Assembly: GCA_020638835.1 (NCBI GenBank)
Contig: JACKHV010000004.1
Span: forward strand, 186,001-250,000
Reading direction: 5' to 3'
From: Planctomycetota bacterium
GTDB lineage: Bacteria; Planctomycetota; UBA1135; GCA-002686595
Length of the DNA stretch: 64,000 nt
Positions 10,884-19,433 of this stretch are shown here, in pieces. Positions within the stretch are counted from its first letter, which is position 1. Each line of letters begins with the position of its first letter. The notes beneath the pieces were generated by a model. It saw nothing but the letters and a program-made list of their open reading frames with translations, was not told the DNA's origin and did not search any database. The translations under genes and the position numbers were made by a program.

Positions 10884-12149
10884 CTATTCCCGCGGATCTC
10901 GGGCCGCGAGCGGGCCGTCGACGCCCTCCAAGGTGTGCCCGAGCTTGTCGCGCTTCGTGCGCAAGTAGTGCAGGTTACTCTGGTTAGGACGGGAGCGCAG
11001 GGGCACCTGGTCGACCACCTCGAGCTGGTGGCCGTTGAGGCCGGCGATCTTCTTGGGGTTGTTCGTGAGCAGCTTCATGCGGCGCACGCCGAGGAAGTGG
11101 AGGATCTGGGCCCCCAGGCCGTACTCCCGCAGGTCGGCCGCGAATCCGAGCGCCTGGTTCGCCTCGACGGTGTCCATCCCCTCGTCCTGCAGGCGGTAGG
11201 CCTTGAGCTTGTTCTCGAGGCCGATCCCGCGTCCCTCCTGCCGCATGTAGACGAGGACCGAGCGCTCCTGAGCGCCCAGGAACTCGAGCGCGCGGTCGAG
11301 CTGCTCGCCGCAGTCGCAGCGCATCGAGTGGAAGACGTCCCCCGTCAGGCACTCGGAGTGCACGCGCACGTAGACGGGTTCCTCGATCGGGCCGCGCGGC
11401 CCGTCGGGGCCCGGCTCGTTCAGACCCCGCGACAGCGCGATGTGTTCCTTGCCGTCGATCTTCGAGCGGAACAGATGCACTTGGAAGGTGCCGTAGGGCG
11501 TCGGCAGCGGCACGCCCTCGTCGGCGGGTTCGACGAGACGCTCGGTGCGCCGGCGGTACTCGATGATGTCCTCGATCGTGCAGATCAAGAGGCCGTGACG
11601 CTCGGCGAAGCGCTCGAGGTCGGGCATCCGCGCCATCGTGCCGTCGTCGTTCATGATCTCGCAGATCACGCCGGCTTCGCGCGCGCCGCACAGGCGCGCC
11701 AGGTCGACGGCGCCCTCGGTCTGTCCGCCGCGCACGAGCACGCCGCCCTCTCGCGCGCGCAGCGGGAAGACGTGGCCGGGCCGCGCGAGGTCCTCCGGCG
11801 TGGCGCTCGGCGCGACCGCGGTGAGGATCGTGTGCGCGCGGTCAGCGGCGCTGATGCCCGTCGTCACGCCCCTCTTCGCCTCGATCGAGACGGTGAAGCC
11901 GGTCGACATCGAGCTGGTGTTCTTCTCGACCTGCGGGATCAGGTCCAGCTGATCGCAGATCTCCGGCGCCATCGGCATGCAGATCAGGCCGCGCCCGAAG
12001 CGCGCCATGAAGTTGATCGCCTCGGGCGTGACGTGTTCCGCCAGCATCGCCAGGTCGCCTTCATTCTCGCGCGAGGGGTCGTCGACGAGGATGATCATGC
12101 GGCCGGCGCGCAGGGCGTCGAGCACTTCCGGAATCGATGCGGTGGTCAT
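10884..12149 (-). CDS. ribBA: bifunctional 3,4-dihydroxy-2-butanone-4-phosphate synthase / GTP cyclohydrolase II
   Basis: 421 residues, two committed steps of riboflavin synthesis. The RibB half (about 1-200) carries [31 protein letters not shown] and [21 protein letters not shown]. The RibA half carries the zinc-binding cysteines in [21 protein letters not shown], then [18 protein letters not shown] and LTNNPKK. Both halves look intact. The ATG at 12149 gives the family N-terminus [21 protein letters not shown]; the frame is open upstream but lies in the 87-bp divergent gap to the HEAT/cyclophilin gene. No FMN-riboswitch-like structure is seen in that gap. Confidence 0.96.
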   Translation of the reverse strand: MTTASIPEVLDALRAGRMIILVDDPSRENEGDLAMLAEHVTPEAINFMARFGRGLICMPMAPEICDQLDLIPQVEKNTSSMSTGFTVSIEAKRGVTTGISAADRAHTILTAVAPSATPEDLARPGHVFPLRAREGGVLVRGGQTEGAVDLARLCGAREAGVICEIMNDDGTMARMPDLERFAERHGLLICTIEDIIEYRRRTERLVEPADEGVPLPTPYGTFQVHLFRSKIDGKEHIALSRGLNEPGPDGPRGPIEEPVYVRVHSECLTGDVFHSMRCDCGEQLDRALEFLGAQERSVLVYMRQEGRGIGLENKLKAYRLQDEGMDTVEANQALGFAADLREYGLGAQILHFLGVRRMKLLTNNPKKIAGLNGHQLEVVDQVPLRSRPNQSNLHYLRTKRDKLGHTLEGVDGPLAARDPRE

Positions 12150-12236
12150 GGTTCTTCCCAGGGTTCTTCGCGGTGCCCTTCGAACCCTCCATAATACGGC
12201 GCACGCCGCTCGCTCCACACCCCGCACCCCTCTGCC

Positions 12237-14327
12237 ATGGCAAGACGACTGATCTTCCTGCTGGCGCTCGCCGGCGCCTGTCGGACCGCGCCGCCCGCCG
12301 GAGACCCGCAGGCGGTGGAGTCGTCGCCGGCCGAGGCGCGGCCCGAGGACGCCGCGAAGCGCGAGATCGCCTCGATCGAGGCCTTCGGACAGGACAAGAG
12401 CGGTCGGCTGATCACGCACCTCACGCGCGGGTCGCGTGACGAGCGCCGCCGCGCCGCGATCGCGCTGGGCCGCCTCTCGCCCCCGCGCAGCGCCCCCGGC
12501 ACGCCGAGCGCGCTCGTCGGCGCGCTGTCCGATCCTGACGCCGAGGTGCGCGCCGCGGCTGCTTTCGCGCTCGGCCAGCGCGAGGAACGCGGCGTGGCGT
12601 CGGCCCTCGCGGTCGCGCTCGCGGATCCGGATCCGCGCGTTCGCGCCGCCGCGGTGACGGCCGCGAGCCGCTGCGCTCCCGGCGAACTGCTGGAAGAACT
12701 GCTCTTCGCGATCGGCGACGCGGACTCCGCCGTACGCTCCGCCGCGCTGCTCGCGCCGCACCGCTTCGACACCTCGCACGCCGGCGCCGGCCTGGTCGAC
12801 GCCGCGTTGGTGCTCTTCGCGCAGCGCGCTCCGGCGCACTTGCTCGAGTCGCAGCACGCCGTCGACTACGACCCGAAGCACCCGCCGACGCCCGCCGACC
12901 TCGACGAGGTCGAGCTCGCCGTGTTCAGCCTCGCGCGACGTCGCTCGGAGCGTGGACGCGCGTGCTTCGAGCTCTGGGCGCAGGAGAACGCGCCGACGGA
13001 GATCCGCCTGTTCGCGCTGCAGGGCCTGGCCGCGCTCGAGGCGAACGAGTCCGGCCTGGAACTGATGCGCGCGGCGCTCACCGACGACGACTGGCGCGTC
13101 GCGGTCGAAGGCGCGCGCGGCGTGTGCGCGCACGCGCGGCCCGAGAGCTTGCCGGCGCTCGCGCGCGCGCTGGAACACCGTTCGTCGCACGTGCGTGAAG
13201 TCGTCGCGCTCGGCCTCGCCGCCTTCGTCGATCAGCGTGAACAGGTGCGACCGCTGCTCGAGCGCTCGAGCGTCGACGAGTCGAAGAGCGTGCGCGCCGC
13301 GGTGATCGCGTCGCGAGCGAAGCTGTGGGGCGACGAGTTCGCGCCGGACCTCGAGATGCTCGCGTTCGACGCGGATCCCGTGATTCGCGCCGGAGTCGCG
13401 GAAGCGGCGGGAGACCTCCCGACGGAACGCGCGATCCCGTTGCTCACCTCGCTGGCGCGCGACCGCTACCCGCGTGTCGCCGGTGCCGCCGTGATGGCGC
13501 TCGGCAATCACCTCGAAGGCGAAGGCCGCCGACGGCTGCACATCTTCCTCTCGCACGACGACGGCGGCATCCGGCTCGCCGCGCTGATCGCGCTCGCCGA
13601 GGATCCGCAGCCCGAGGACCTCCCGCACCTCGAGTACGCCTGGCGCACGAGTGAAGGTGAGATCGCGCAGGAGATCCGCAGCGAAGTGCTGCACCGCGCC
13701 GCGGCGATCGAAGGCGAGAAGGCCGACGCGCTGCTGTGGCGCGGCGTCGAGTCGACCGAGCCGTACATCGCGGAACTCGCGCGACGCTTGATCAGTGAGC
13801 GCGCGCCGGGAACGACGTTCCCTCCCATTGCGCCGATCCCGGGCGAGCGCCCCGAGCCGCCGCCCTACGATCCGTCACCGCCGCTCGTCGAGCTGCACAC
13901 GACGCGCGGGTTGTTGCTCTTCGAGCTCGCGCCCGAGGACGCGCCGCGTCACGTGCACAACTTCGTCGAACTCGTGCGGAGCGGTCACTACGACGGCCTC
14001 GACTGGCACCGCGTCGTCCCGGACTTCGTCGTGCAGGGCGGCGACCACCGGGGCGACGGGAACGGCTCGCGCACCTACGACGGCCGGCCGCTGCGCCGCG
14101 AGTTCTCGGACCGCCCCTTCCGCCGCGGCACGCTCGGCATGCCCCGCAACGAGGACCCCGACTCCGGCGGCAGCCAGATCTTCGTCTGCCACCGCGCCAC
14201 GCCGCACCTCGACGGACGCTACACGGCCTTCGGCGAGCTGGTGCAGGGCTTCGAGGTGCTCGACGCCCTCGAGGTCGGAGATCGGATCCTGTCGGCGCGG
14301 CTGCGCGGTGCGACCATCGTGCGGTGA
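12237..14327 (+). CDS. lipoprotein with HEAT repeats fused to a cyclophilin-type peptidyl-prolyl isomerase
   Basis: 696 residues. Lipobox LAGAC with Cys15 predicts lipid anchoring. From about 45 to 515 there are repeated ~31-residue HEAT/PBS-like helices (RRAAIALGRL..., RAAAAFALGQREERGVASALAVAL, and later copies). A Pro-rich linker (about 520-545) leads to a cyclophilin domain (about 546-696): FELAPEDAPRHVHNFVELVRSGHYDGLDWHRVVPDFVVQGGD, GSQIFVCHRATPHLDGRYTAFGEL. The conserved Arg of HRVVPDF and the Gln of FVVQGGD are present. Likely a membrane-tethered folding helper on a repeat scaffold. Confidence 0.88.
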   Translation: MARRLIFLLALAGACRTAPPAGDPQAVESSPAEARPEDAAKREIASIEAFGQDKSGRLITHLTRGSRDERRRAAIALGRLSPPRSAPGTPSALVGALSDPDAEVRAAAAFALGQREERGVASALAVALADPDPRVRAAAVTAASRCAPGELLEELLFAIGDADSAVRSAALLAPHRFDTSHAGAGLVDAALVLFAQRAPAHLLESQHAVDYDPKHPPTPADLDEVELAVFSLARRRSERGRACFELWAQENAPTEIRLFALQGLAALEANESGLELMRAALTDDDWRVAVEGARGVCAHARPESLPALARALEHRSSHVREVVALGLAAFVDQREQVRPLLERSSVDESKSVRAAVIASRAKLWGDEFAPDLEMLAFDADPVIRAGVAEAAGDLPTERAIPLLTSLARDRYPRVAGAAVMALGNHLEGEGRRRLHIFLSHDDGGIRLAALIALAEDPQPEDLPHLEYAWRTSEGEIAQEIRSEVLHRAAAIEGEKADALLWRGVESTEPYIAELARRLISERAPGTTFPPIAPIPGERPEPPPYDPSPPLVELHTTRGLLLFELAPEDAPRHVHNFVELVRSGHYDGLDWHRVVPDFVVQGGDHRGDGNGSRTYDGRPLRREFSDRPFRRGTLGMPRNEDPDSGGSQIFVCHRATPHLDGRYTAFGELVQGFEVLDALEVGDRILSARLRGATIVR

Positions 14328-14341
14328 AAATCGGTGGACAG

Positions 14342-14396
14342 GCCGCAACAAGTTGTGCGGCACGGTATGGACAACGCTCGTCCACGCCTGTGGACA
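14342..14396. repeat. second copy of a 26-bp dispersed hairpin repeat, plus adjacent small hairpin
   Basis: Bases 14342-14367 are identical to 6973-6998. Here the hairpin is shorter (GCCGCA/TGCGGC around an 8-base loop) because the flanks differ. A second stem GTCCAC/GTGGAC with loop GCCT lies at 14380-14395. Both follow the stop of the HEAT/cyclophilin gene and may terminate it. Confidence 0.65.
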
Positions 14397-14569
14397 AGCC
14401 TGCGGCGCAGCGCTCGTAACTCGTTGAGATTTCACGGCTTGCTTCGAATTCGCTGACCGGGAAAGGCTGTGGATGGCCGGGGGACTCCACTTGGCCGCCG
14501 CGGGAGGTCGAAACAGCCGGGTGACGGTCGCTCCCCGGCGGCCGCAAGACCTGCCGGACCGATCTCTTC

Positions 14570-15754
14570 ATGGACAAGCGACTCTTCGTGCTCATCGGAC
14601 TGAGCCTCCTCGCAGGCATCGGCCTGACCCAGCTCCCTCGACTCGACGCGCAGCCCACCGGGGGCCCGCCCGTGCGAACTACGAACCCGGGCGTCGCGGC
14701 GGTGATGCGCCAGGTCGCCGAGCTCGAGCAGCGGCTCGAGGACTCACAGGTCGAGGTCGAGCGACTGCGCAAGCGTCAGGCGCGCATGGCCGAGCTCGGC
14801 GTCGTGCTCGAGGACCTCGAATGCCGGCTCGCCGAGACGCGCTCGCAGCTTCTCGCGGACCAACAGCGCACGCTGACCGAGGCCTCGCTGCGCGAGGACG
14901 TCGAAGCGCGCCTCGACGAGCGCATCGCCGCGCTGAACGAAGGCATCGAGTCGCGCTGGAGCGACTTGCAAGAGGCCGTCTTCGAGACGCAGAGCCTCGC
15001 CGAAGCAGCGAGCGGCCGCGTGAGCGAAGTTCAAGAGCGCGAGGAACCCGACCGCTCGCGCATGTGGGCCGAGCTGATGGGTCCGACCGTCCAACTCGCC
15101 GGCGAGAGCACCGTCGGCAGCGGCGTCCTGCTGCGCTCGCGCGAGCAAGCGGACGGCACCTACCGCACGCACCTGCTGACCGCGTGGCACGTCGTGCGCG
15201 ACATCCTGTCCGACGCCGACGGCCTCGAGCGACCGATCCCGGTCTCGCTCTACGCGCCGCACGGCGAACCGACGCACGACACGGCGACGCTGCTCGAGTT
15301 CGACCCGACGCTCGACGTCGCGCTGCTCGTGATGAACAGCGACAAGGCCTACACCTACGGCGCGAGCCTGCCGAACTTCGAGCGCCTCGAGAAGGCGGGC
15401 GTCTTCGACCCGATCTACGCGGTGGGTTGCCCGCTCGGCAACGATCCCATCCCGACCTACGGCGAGGTGGCGGACACCGAGCACAAGGTCGGCGACGAGG
15501 CCTACTGGATGATCAGCGCGCCGACGTACATCGGCAACTCGGGCGGCGGCATCTTCGACGCGCGCACGCACGAGCTGCTCGGCATCTTCTCGAAGATCTA
15601 CACGCACGGGAACCTGCGGCCGACGGTCGTGCCGCACATGGGCCTCGTGACGCCGATGGACCGCATCTACGACTGGCTGGGCGAGGTCGGTTACGCCGAG
15701 CTCGAGCCGCAGCCCGGCACGCCGCGCGCGCTGACCGCTTCGGCGGAGCGCTAG
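14570..15754 (+). CDS. membrane-anchored coiled-coil trypsin-like serine protease
   Basis: 394 residues. A signal anchor (residues 4-22) precedes a long coiled coil (about 42-160, rich in Glu/Arg/Leu heptads). A chymotrypsin-fold protease follows: catalytic His207 in LLTAWHVVRDI, Asp249 in DPTLDVALLVM, Ser324 in YIGNSGGGIFD. GVLL near 186 and PTYIGNSGGGIF are typical of HtrA/DegP-like enzymes, but there is no PDZ domain after the protease. It probably acts in the periplasm; the coiled coil may set its oligomeric state. The substrate is unknown. Confidence 0.85.
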   Translation: MDKRLFVLIGLSLLAGIGLTQLPRLDAQPTGGPPVRTTNPGVAAVMRQVAELEQRLEDSQVEVERLRKRQARMAELGVVLEDLECRLAETRSQLLADQQRTLTEASLREDVEARLDERIAALNEGIESRWSDLQEAVFETQSLAEAASGRVSEVQEREEPDRSRMWAELMGPTVQLAGESTVGSGVLLRSREQADGTYRTHLLTAWHVVRDILSDADGLERPIPVSLYAPHGEPTHDTATLLEFDPTLDVALLVMNSDKAYTYGASLPNFERLEKAGVFDPIYAVGCPLGNDPIPTYGEVADTEHKVGDEAYWMISAPTYIGNSGGGIFDARTHELLGIFSKIYTHGNLRPTVVPHMGLVTPMDRIYDWLGEVGYAELEPQPGTPRALTASAER

Positions 15755-15817
15755 GCGCCGCAACGAGCAACCGCCTCGGGCAAACCGGGGCCGGGGGGTG
15801 ATGCCCTCCGAGAGAGA

Positions 15818-15853
15818 GCGGCCGGTGTCGGGTCAAACCCCGGCACCGGCCGC
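15818..15853 (+). terminator. rho-independent-like terminator hairpin after the protease gene
   Basis: The arms 15818-15832 and 15839-15853 pair over 15 positions, with one G-T wobble, around the loop TCAAAC. It lies 64 bases past the protease stop and before the SnoaL-like gene. No strong T tract follows. Confidence 0.6.
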
Positions 15854-15926
15854 CTTGCGTTCCTCGCGACGGCGGCGATCGGCGCTAGGCTGTGTTCGTC
15901 CGCGAAACGGCAGCTGGAGGATCGAG

Positions 15927-16346
15927 ATGGCGAAGAAGGCGACGGACCTCGAAGAGCGCGTGCGTCTCGCGAACCGCGAGCTGCTGGGCAAGGGCAAGCT
16001 CGAGCTGGTGGACGAGTTCTTCACGCCCGACTACGTCGCGCGCATCGGCAGCCGCCGTGGCAACGGTCCGCGCTTCGTCGTGCGCTTCGTGCGGGCGGTG
16101 CGCACCGCCTTCCCCGACCTGCGCGTGGTGCGGGTGACGCCGCTCCTCGTGAAGGGCGACACGATCGCGTGGCAGCGCACGCTCAGCGGCACCCACGCGG
16201 CCAAGCTGTCCGGCATGCCTGCGAGCGGGCGCAAGCTGCGCTGGTGCGACATTCTCGTCTCGCGCTTCGAGAGAGGACGGATCGCGGAGGAGTGGGCCGT
16301 CTCGGAGCTCGCTGAGAAGCTACTCGCCGCGCCCCCCCGCTCCTGA
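15927..16346 (+). CDS. SnoaL-like / ester-cyclase-like protein
   Basis: 139 residues. ATG 15927 has a good ribosome site (GGAGG at 15915-15919); the upstream open frame is not supported. The NTF2-like SnoaL pattern is visible: helices containing NRELLGKGKLELVDEFFTPDYVAR, then FVRAVRTAFPDLRVVRVTPLLVKGDTIAWQRTLSGTH, then the final strands SGRKLRWCDILVSRFERGRIAEEWAVSE. Such proteins are small cone-shaped barrels that act as cyclases, isomerases or ligand binders. The substrate cannot be inferred here; neighbours give no pathway. Confidence 0.8.
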   Translation: MAKKATDLEERVRLANRELLGKGKLELVDEFFTPDYVARIGSRRGNGPRFVVRFVRAVRTAFPDLRVVRVTPLLVKGDTIAWQRTLSGTHAAKLSGMPASGRKLRWCDILVSRFERGRIAEEWAVSELAEKLLAAPPRS

Positions 16347-16370
16347 CGAGGCGCGCTTCACGAGCACGAA

Positions 16371-16406
16371 CCGCGGGGCTCACCACCCGCGTGGTGAGCC
16401 CCGCGG
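16371..16406. terminator. bidirectional terminator hairpin between convergent genes
   Basis: The arms 16371-16386 and 16391-16406 pair perfectly over 16 bp around a 4-base loop. It lies 24 bases after the SnoaL-like stop on plus and 29 bases after the porin stop on minus. Confidence 0.8.
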
Positions 16407-16435
16407 CTCCGGTGCATCTCAGTGTCTGGCAGCCC

Positions 16436-17761
16436 CTAGAAGGAGTACGACGCCCAGATCCAGCCCTTCTTCGTGTCGGCGGCCTGCGCGCCCGTGGCGT
16501 TCGCATCGGCGTCGTAGTCCGCGTACTTCACGCCGACGTCGAGGTCCTTGTTGACCTTGTGCGTCCACTGCACGTCGAACTCCTTGCCGTACTCCCCGTT
16601 GCCGCTGTCGGGCGAGAAGTCGTGGTAGATCAGGGCGAATCCGCCATCGCCGTACGACCATCCCAGCTGCCCGTAGGTGTCCTGCAGGCCGGCGTCGGGC
16701 GTCGTCAGGAACTTGTCTGCCCAGCCGTTGTGAGCGTGCAAGGTCGCGAGCGGCGTCTGGAAGGAGTCGCCGGGCGTGCCCGAGCCACCCAGCAGCTCAT
16801 AGCCGCCCTTGAGCGTCCAGCCCGAGCGGTGGTATCCGAGCGCGCCGTGCATGTAGTCGGCGTCAACGTTGTTCGGGTTGTCGGCGTAGTCCTTCTGCTT
16901 CGCGTACTCCGCCTCGTACGACAGCGCCCAGCCGTCGAAGTCCGGCTTGCCCGACATGCGCATGCCGAGCGAGCTGGTGGAACCCGTCGGCGCGTAGGTG
17001 TAGTCCAGCAGGTAGGCGTAGGCGACGAGCTTGCCGTAACCCTCGAAGTTGTAGCTGGCGTTGAACAAGTGCGAGTTCATGCGCGCGTTGCCGATCGGAG
17101 ACTCATCGGTGAACACGCGGTTGACGTTCTGCACGTACGAGTAGAAGAGGTCGATGCCCTCGGCGTTCTTGTACTCCGCCGAGAAGCCGTCGAAGGTCTG
17201 CTCGTTCTGGCGCCATCCGACGTTTCCCACGAAGCGATCGTTGTCGAGCTTGATGCGGCGCCGTCCGACCCGCAGGTCGGTGTCCGTCAATCCGGTGTAG
17301 CCGAGGAACACCTGGTTCACTTGCGTCGCCTCGGGGTCGGCCACGACCGGGCGACTCGTGATGCCGTTGGTGGTCGAGTTGTAGGAGTCCGGGTCGCCGA
17401 TCACGGAGACGTTCTGGAACTCCAGGAGGCCGCGGAAGTGCTTGTACTCAGCGGTCTCGTAGCCGAACAGGGTGCGCAGCGTCGAGGCGTAGGCGTCGTC
17501 GGCGAAACCCTGTTGGTCGACGGTCTCGAAGCGGTAGCGCAGCTTGAGCCACCACTTGCCGCCGGTCAGCGCATCACGGAACTCGCCGTACGACTGGCTC
17601 TGTTCTTGGGTTGCGGCGAGCGCTCGCGCGGCTTCGACCGCGGCGTCGTTGGCGAGAGCGGGCAGGGCCGAGGGACCCATCACCAACGCGCCGACGAGGC
17701 ACAGGCGGCTCGGAGTGAGGAACTGGGCGGTGAGTCCGGGGTGGGTGGAGTTCCGGTGCAT
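16436..17761 (-). CDS. outer-membrane beta-barrel porin, alginate-export-like family
   Basis: 441 residues. The N-terminus has a long signal peptide ending near ALPALA-N. The rest alternates short amphipathic strands with turns (FRGLLEFQNVSVIGD, TDLRVGRRRIKLDNDRFVGNVGWRQNEQTFDGFSAEYKN, WTLKGGYELLGG, FDVQWTHKVNKDLDVGVKYADYDAD) and ends in WASYSF. A C-terminal Phe is typical of BAM substrates. The R-x-G-R-[RQ] and W-R-Q-x-E-Q-x-F-D-G pattern is that of Alginate_exp-type barrels. The substrate is unknown. Confidence 0.85.
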   Translation of the reverse strand: MHRNSTHPGLTAQFLTPSRLCLVGALVMGPSALPALANDAAVEAARALAATQEQSQSYGEFRDALTGGKWWLKLRYRFETVDQQGFADDAYASTLRTLFGYETAEYKHFRGLLEFQNVSVIGDPDSYNSTTNGITSRPVVADPEATQVNQVFLGYTGLTDTDLRVGRRRIKLDNDRFVGNVGWRQNEQTFDGFSAEYKNAEGIDLFYSYVQNVNRVFTDESPIGNARMNSHLFNASYNFEGYGKLVAYAYLLDYTYAPTGSTSSLGMRMSGKPDFDGWALSYEAEYAKQKDYADNPNNVDADYMHGALGYHRSGWTLKGGYELLGGSGTPGDSFQTPLATLHAHNGWADKFLTTPDAGLQDTYGQLGWSYGDGGFALIYHDFSPDSGNGEYGKEFDVQWTHKVNKDLDVGVKYADYDADANATGAQAADTKKGWIWASYSF

Positions 17762-18042
17762 TGGCGATCCTGGGTAAGAGGGGTCCCCCGTGCCGGCAGA
17801 AGACGGCAGAACTCGTCCCGGAGTGCGGGGGATGGGCGGGGGACCCGGTGAAGTCGAGGGGGAGCCTCCTGCGGGGCGCCGAACGACCGGCGGGAGGCAG
17901 CCCTCGCATGGGACCGTGGGCCCGGCGGGGACGCACTACGCCCCTGGGCGCAGATCGACGGGAAGTGGTGGGCAGGCTGCTCCGAGGGCGGGTCGGGCCT
18001 CCGGCTTCGCCCCACCTCGGATCGCGTACCCTATGGCCGACC

Positions 18043-19425
18043 ATGACTCGACCTGCCCTGTTCGGCCTGCTCCTCGCCGCATCGCTCACCGCCTGCGGCC
18101 CCTCGGGCTATCCACCCGCCCTCGCGCAGGACTCCTCCGGCTTCGAGCCGCCGGTGAAGCGACTCGTCGACGAGCGGGTCGCCGCGGTCGAAGCCGCACC
18201 TGCCGACGCGCGAGCCCACGCGCGACTCGGCGCGGCCTACCAGGCGAACGGACTCTGGCTGCCCGCCGCGGAGAGCTTCGCGCAAGCGGCCGCGCTCGGC
18301 GAAGAGGAACCGCTGTGGCCTTACTACGGCGCCCGCGCACTGATGCTGATGAGCCGGTCCGCCGAAGCCCGCGCCGAAGCGGAGCGCGCGCTCGAACGCG
18401 ACGCAGGCTTCGCACCGGCGCACTTGCTGCTTGGTTGGTTGCAGCTCGAGGACGGCGACGTCAGTGGCGCGCGGCAGTCCTTCGAGCGCTCGCGGGATCT
18501 CGAGCCACGCCGGCCGGAACCCCTGGTCGGCCTCGCGACGCTCGCGCTCGACTCCGGTGACCCGGCGCTGGCGCGCGAGCTGGCGACGCGTGCGCTCGAG
18601 CTGCAGCAGGGCTTCCGCCAAGCTCGCTTCGTGCTGGGCTCGGCGCTCGTCGCCCTGGGCGAAGTGGAGCGCGGACGCGCCGAGATGGAGGCCGGTGCCG
18701 ACGCCATCCTCTCGAACATGCCGACTTCATTCAGCGGCGAGATCGTCTCGGCGCAGGTCAATCGTGCCGACGTGCTCGCGCGCGCGTCGCAGCTCTCCGT
18801 CGAAGGCCGATCCGATCTTGCACTCGAGTTGCTGGACCAGCTCGCGCGCGACTTCCCGAACGACGCGGTCGTGCACAACAACCGCGGCCAGACGCTCGAC
18901 CGCCTCGGCCGCACGGACGAAGCGATCGCCGCACTCGAAGCGTCGACGCGGCTCGACGGTCGGCTCTCGCGGACGTGGGGGAACCTCGCGCGGCTCTACG
19001 TGCGCGCCGGACGCGTTCCCGCGGCGGTCGAAGCGGGAGAGCGCGCCGTCGCGCTCGACGACACGAACCACGAAGCGTGGTCGATCCTCGCTGTCGCCAA
19101 GCGACGCGAGTCGGACCTACCCGGCGCCATGCAGGCGGCGCGCAGAGCCCTCGACCTGCAGCCGGAGAACGCCGCTTACCACTCGGCCCTCGGCAACGTG
19201 TTCGCGGCGGCGCAGCAGTACGAAGCCGCGGTCACGGCCTTCCGCCGCTCCGCCGAGCTCGACCCTTCGGACGCCGAATACGAGTTCGCGCTCGCCTCGG
19301 TGCTGATGGGGCTCTCGCGCTTCGACGAAGCCCGTGCGTCGCTCGATCGAGCGCGCGCGGTCGCCCCGAACTCTCCCGCGCTCCGCCAGCTCGACGCCAA
19401 GCTCGCGGAGCGAGCCGGTCGCTGA
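18043..19425 (+). CDS. TPR-repeat lipoprotein
   Basis: 460 residues. ATG 18043 gives a lipoprotein signal (FGLLLAASLTAC, Cys18); the frame is open upstream but lacks features. At least nine TPR units run from about residue 40 to the end (ARLGAAYQANGLWLPAAESF, VHNNRGQTLDRLGRTDEAIAALEAS, AWSILAVAKRRESDLPGAMQAARRA, AYHSALGNVFAAAQQYEAAVTAFRRSAELDP). It is followed after 8 bases by a CRTAC1-type gene, so the two are likely co-transcribed. Role unknown; probably scaffolding in the periplasm. Confidence 0.85.
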   Translation: MTRPALFGLLLAASLTACGPSGYPPALAQDSSGFEPPVKRLVDERVAAVEAAPADARAHARLGAAYQANGLWLPAAESFAQAAALGEEEPLWPYYGARALMLMSRSAEARAEAERALERDAGFAPAHLLLGWLQLEDGDVSGARQSFERSRDLEPRRPEPLVGLATLALDSGDPALARELATRALELQQGFRQARFVLGSALVALGEVERGRAEMEAGADAILSNMPTSFSGEIVSAQVNRADVLARASQLSVEGRSDLALELLDQLARDFPNDAVVHNNRGQTLDRLGRTDEAIAALEASTRLDGRLSRTWGNLARLYVRAGRVPAAVEAGERAVALDDTNHEAWSILAVAKRRESDLPGAMQAARRALDLQPENAAYHSALGNVFAAAQQYEAAVTAFRRSAELDPSDAEYEFALASVLMGLSRFDEARASLDRARAVAPNSPALRQLDAKLAERAGR

Positions 19426-19433
19426 CTCGAACC

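Noticed and set aside
12150..12236. FMN riboswitch upstream of ribBA
   Set aside because: The 87-bp gap is too short and lacks the conserved AGGGT...GACCGAC-type RFN elements.
14331..14480. Several GTGGACA/TGTGGATG-like words, reminiscent of DnaA boxes and a replication origin
   Set aside because: None matches TTATCCACA exactly, there is no AT-rich unwinding stretch, and no dnaA/dnaN/gidA genes are nearby; part of it is the dispersed 26-bp repeat.
15185..15200. TGGCACGTCGTGCGC inside the protease gene, GG-N10-GC spacing
   Set aside because: It encodes the catalytic WHVVR motif and the -12 part lacks TTGC; no gene starts close downstream.
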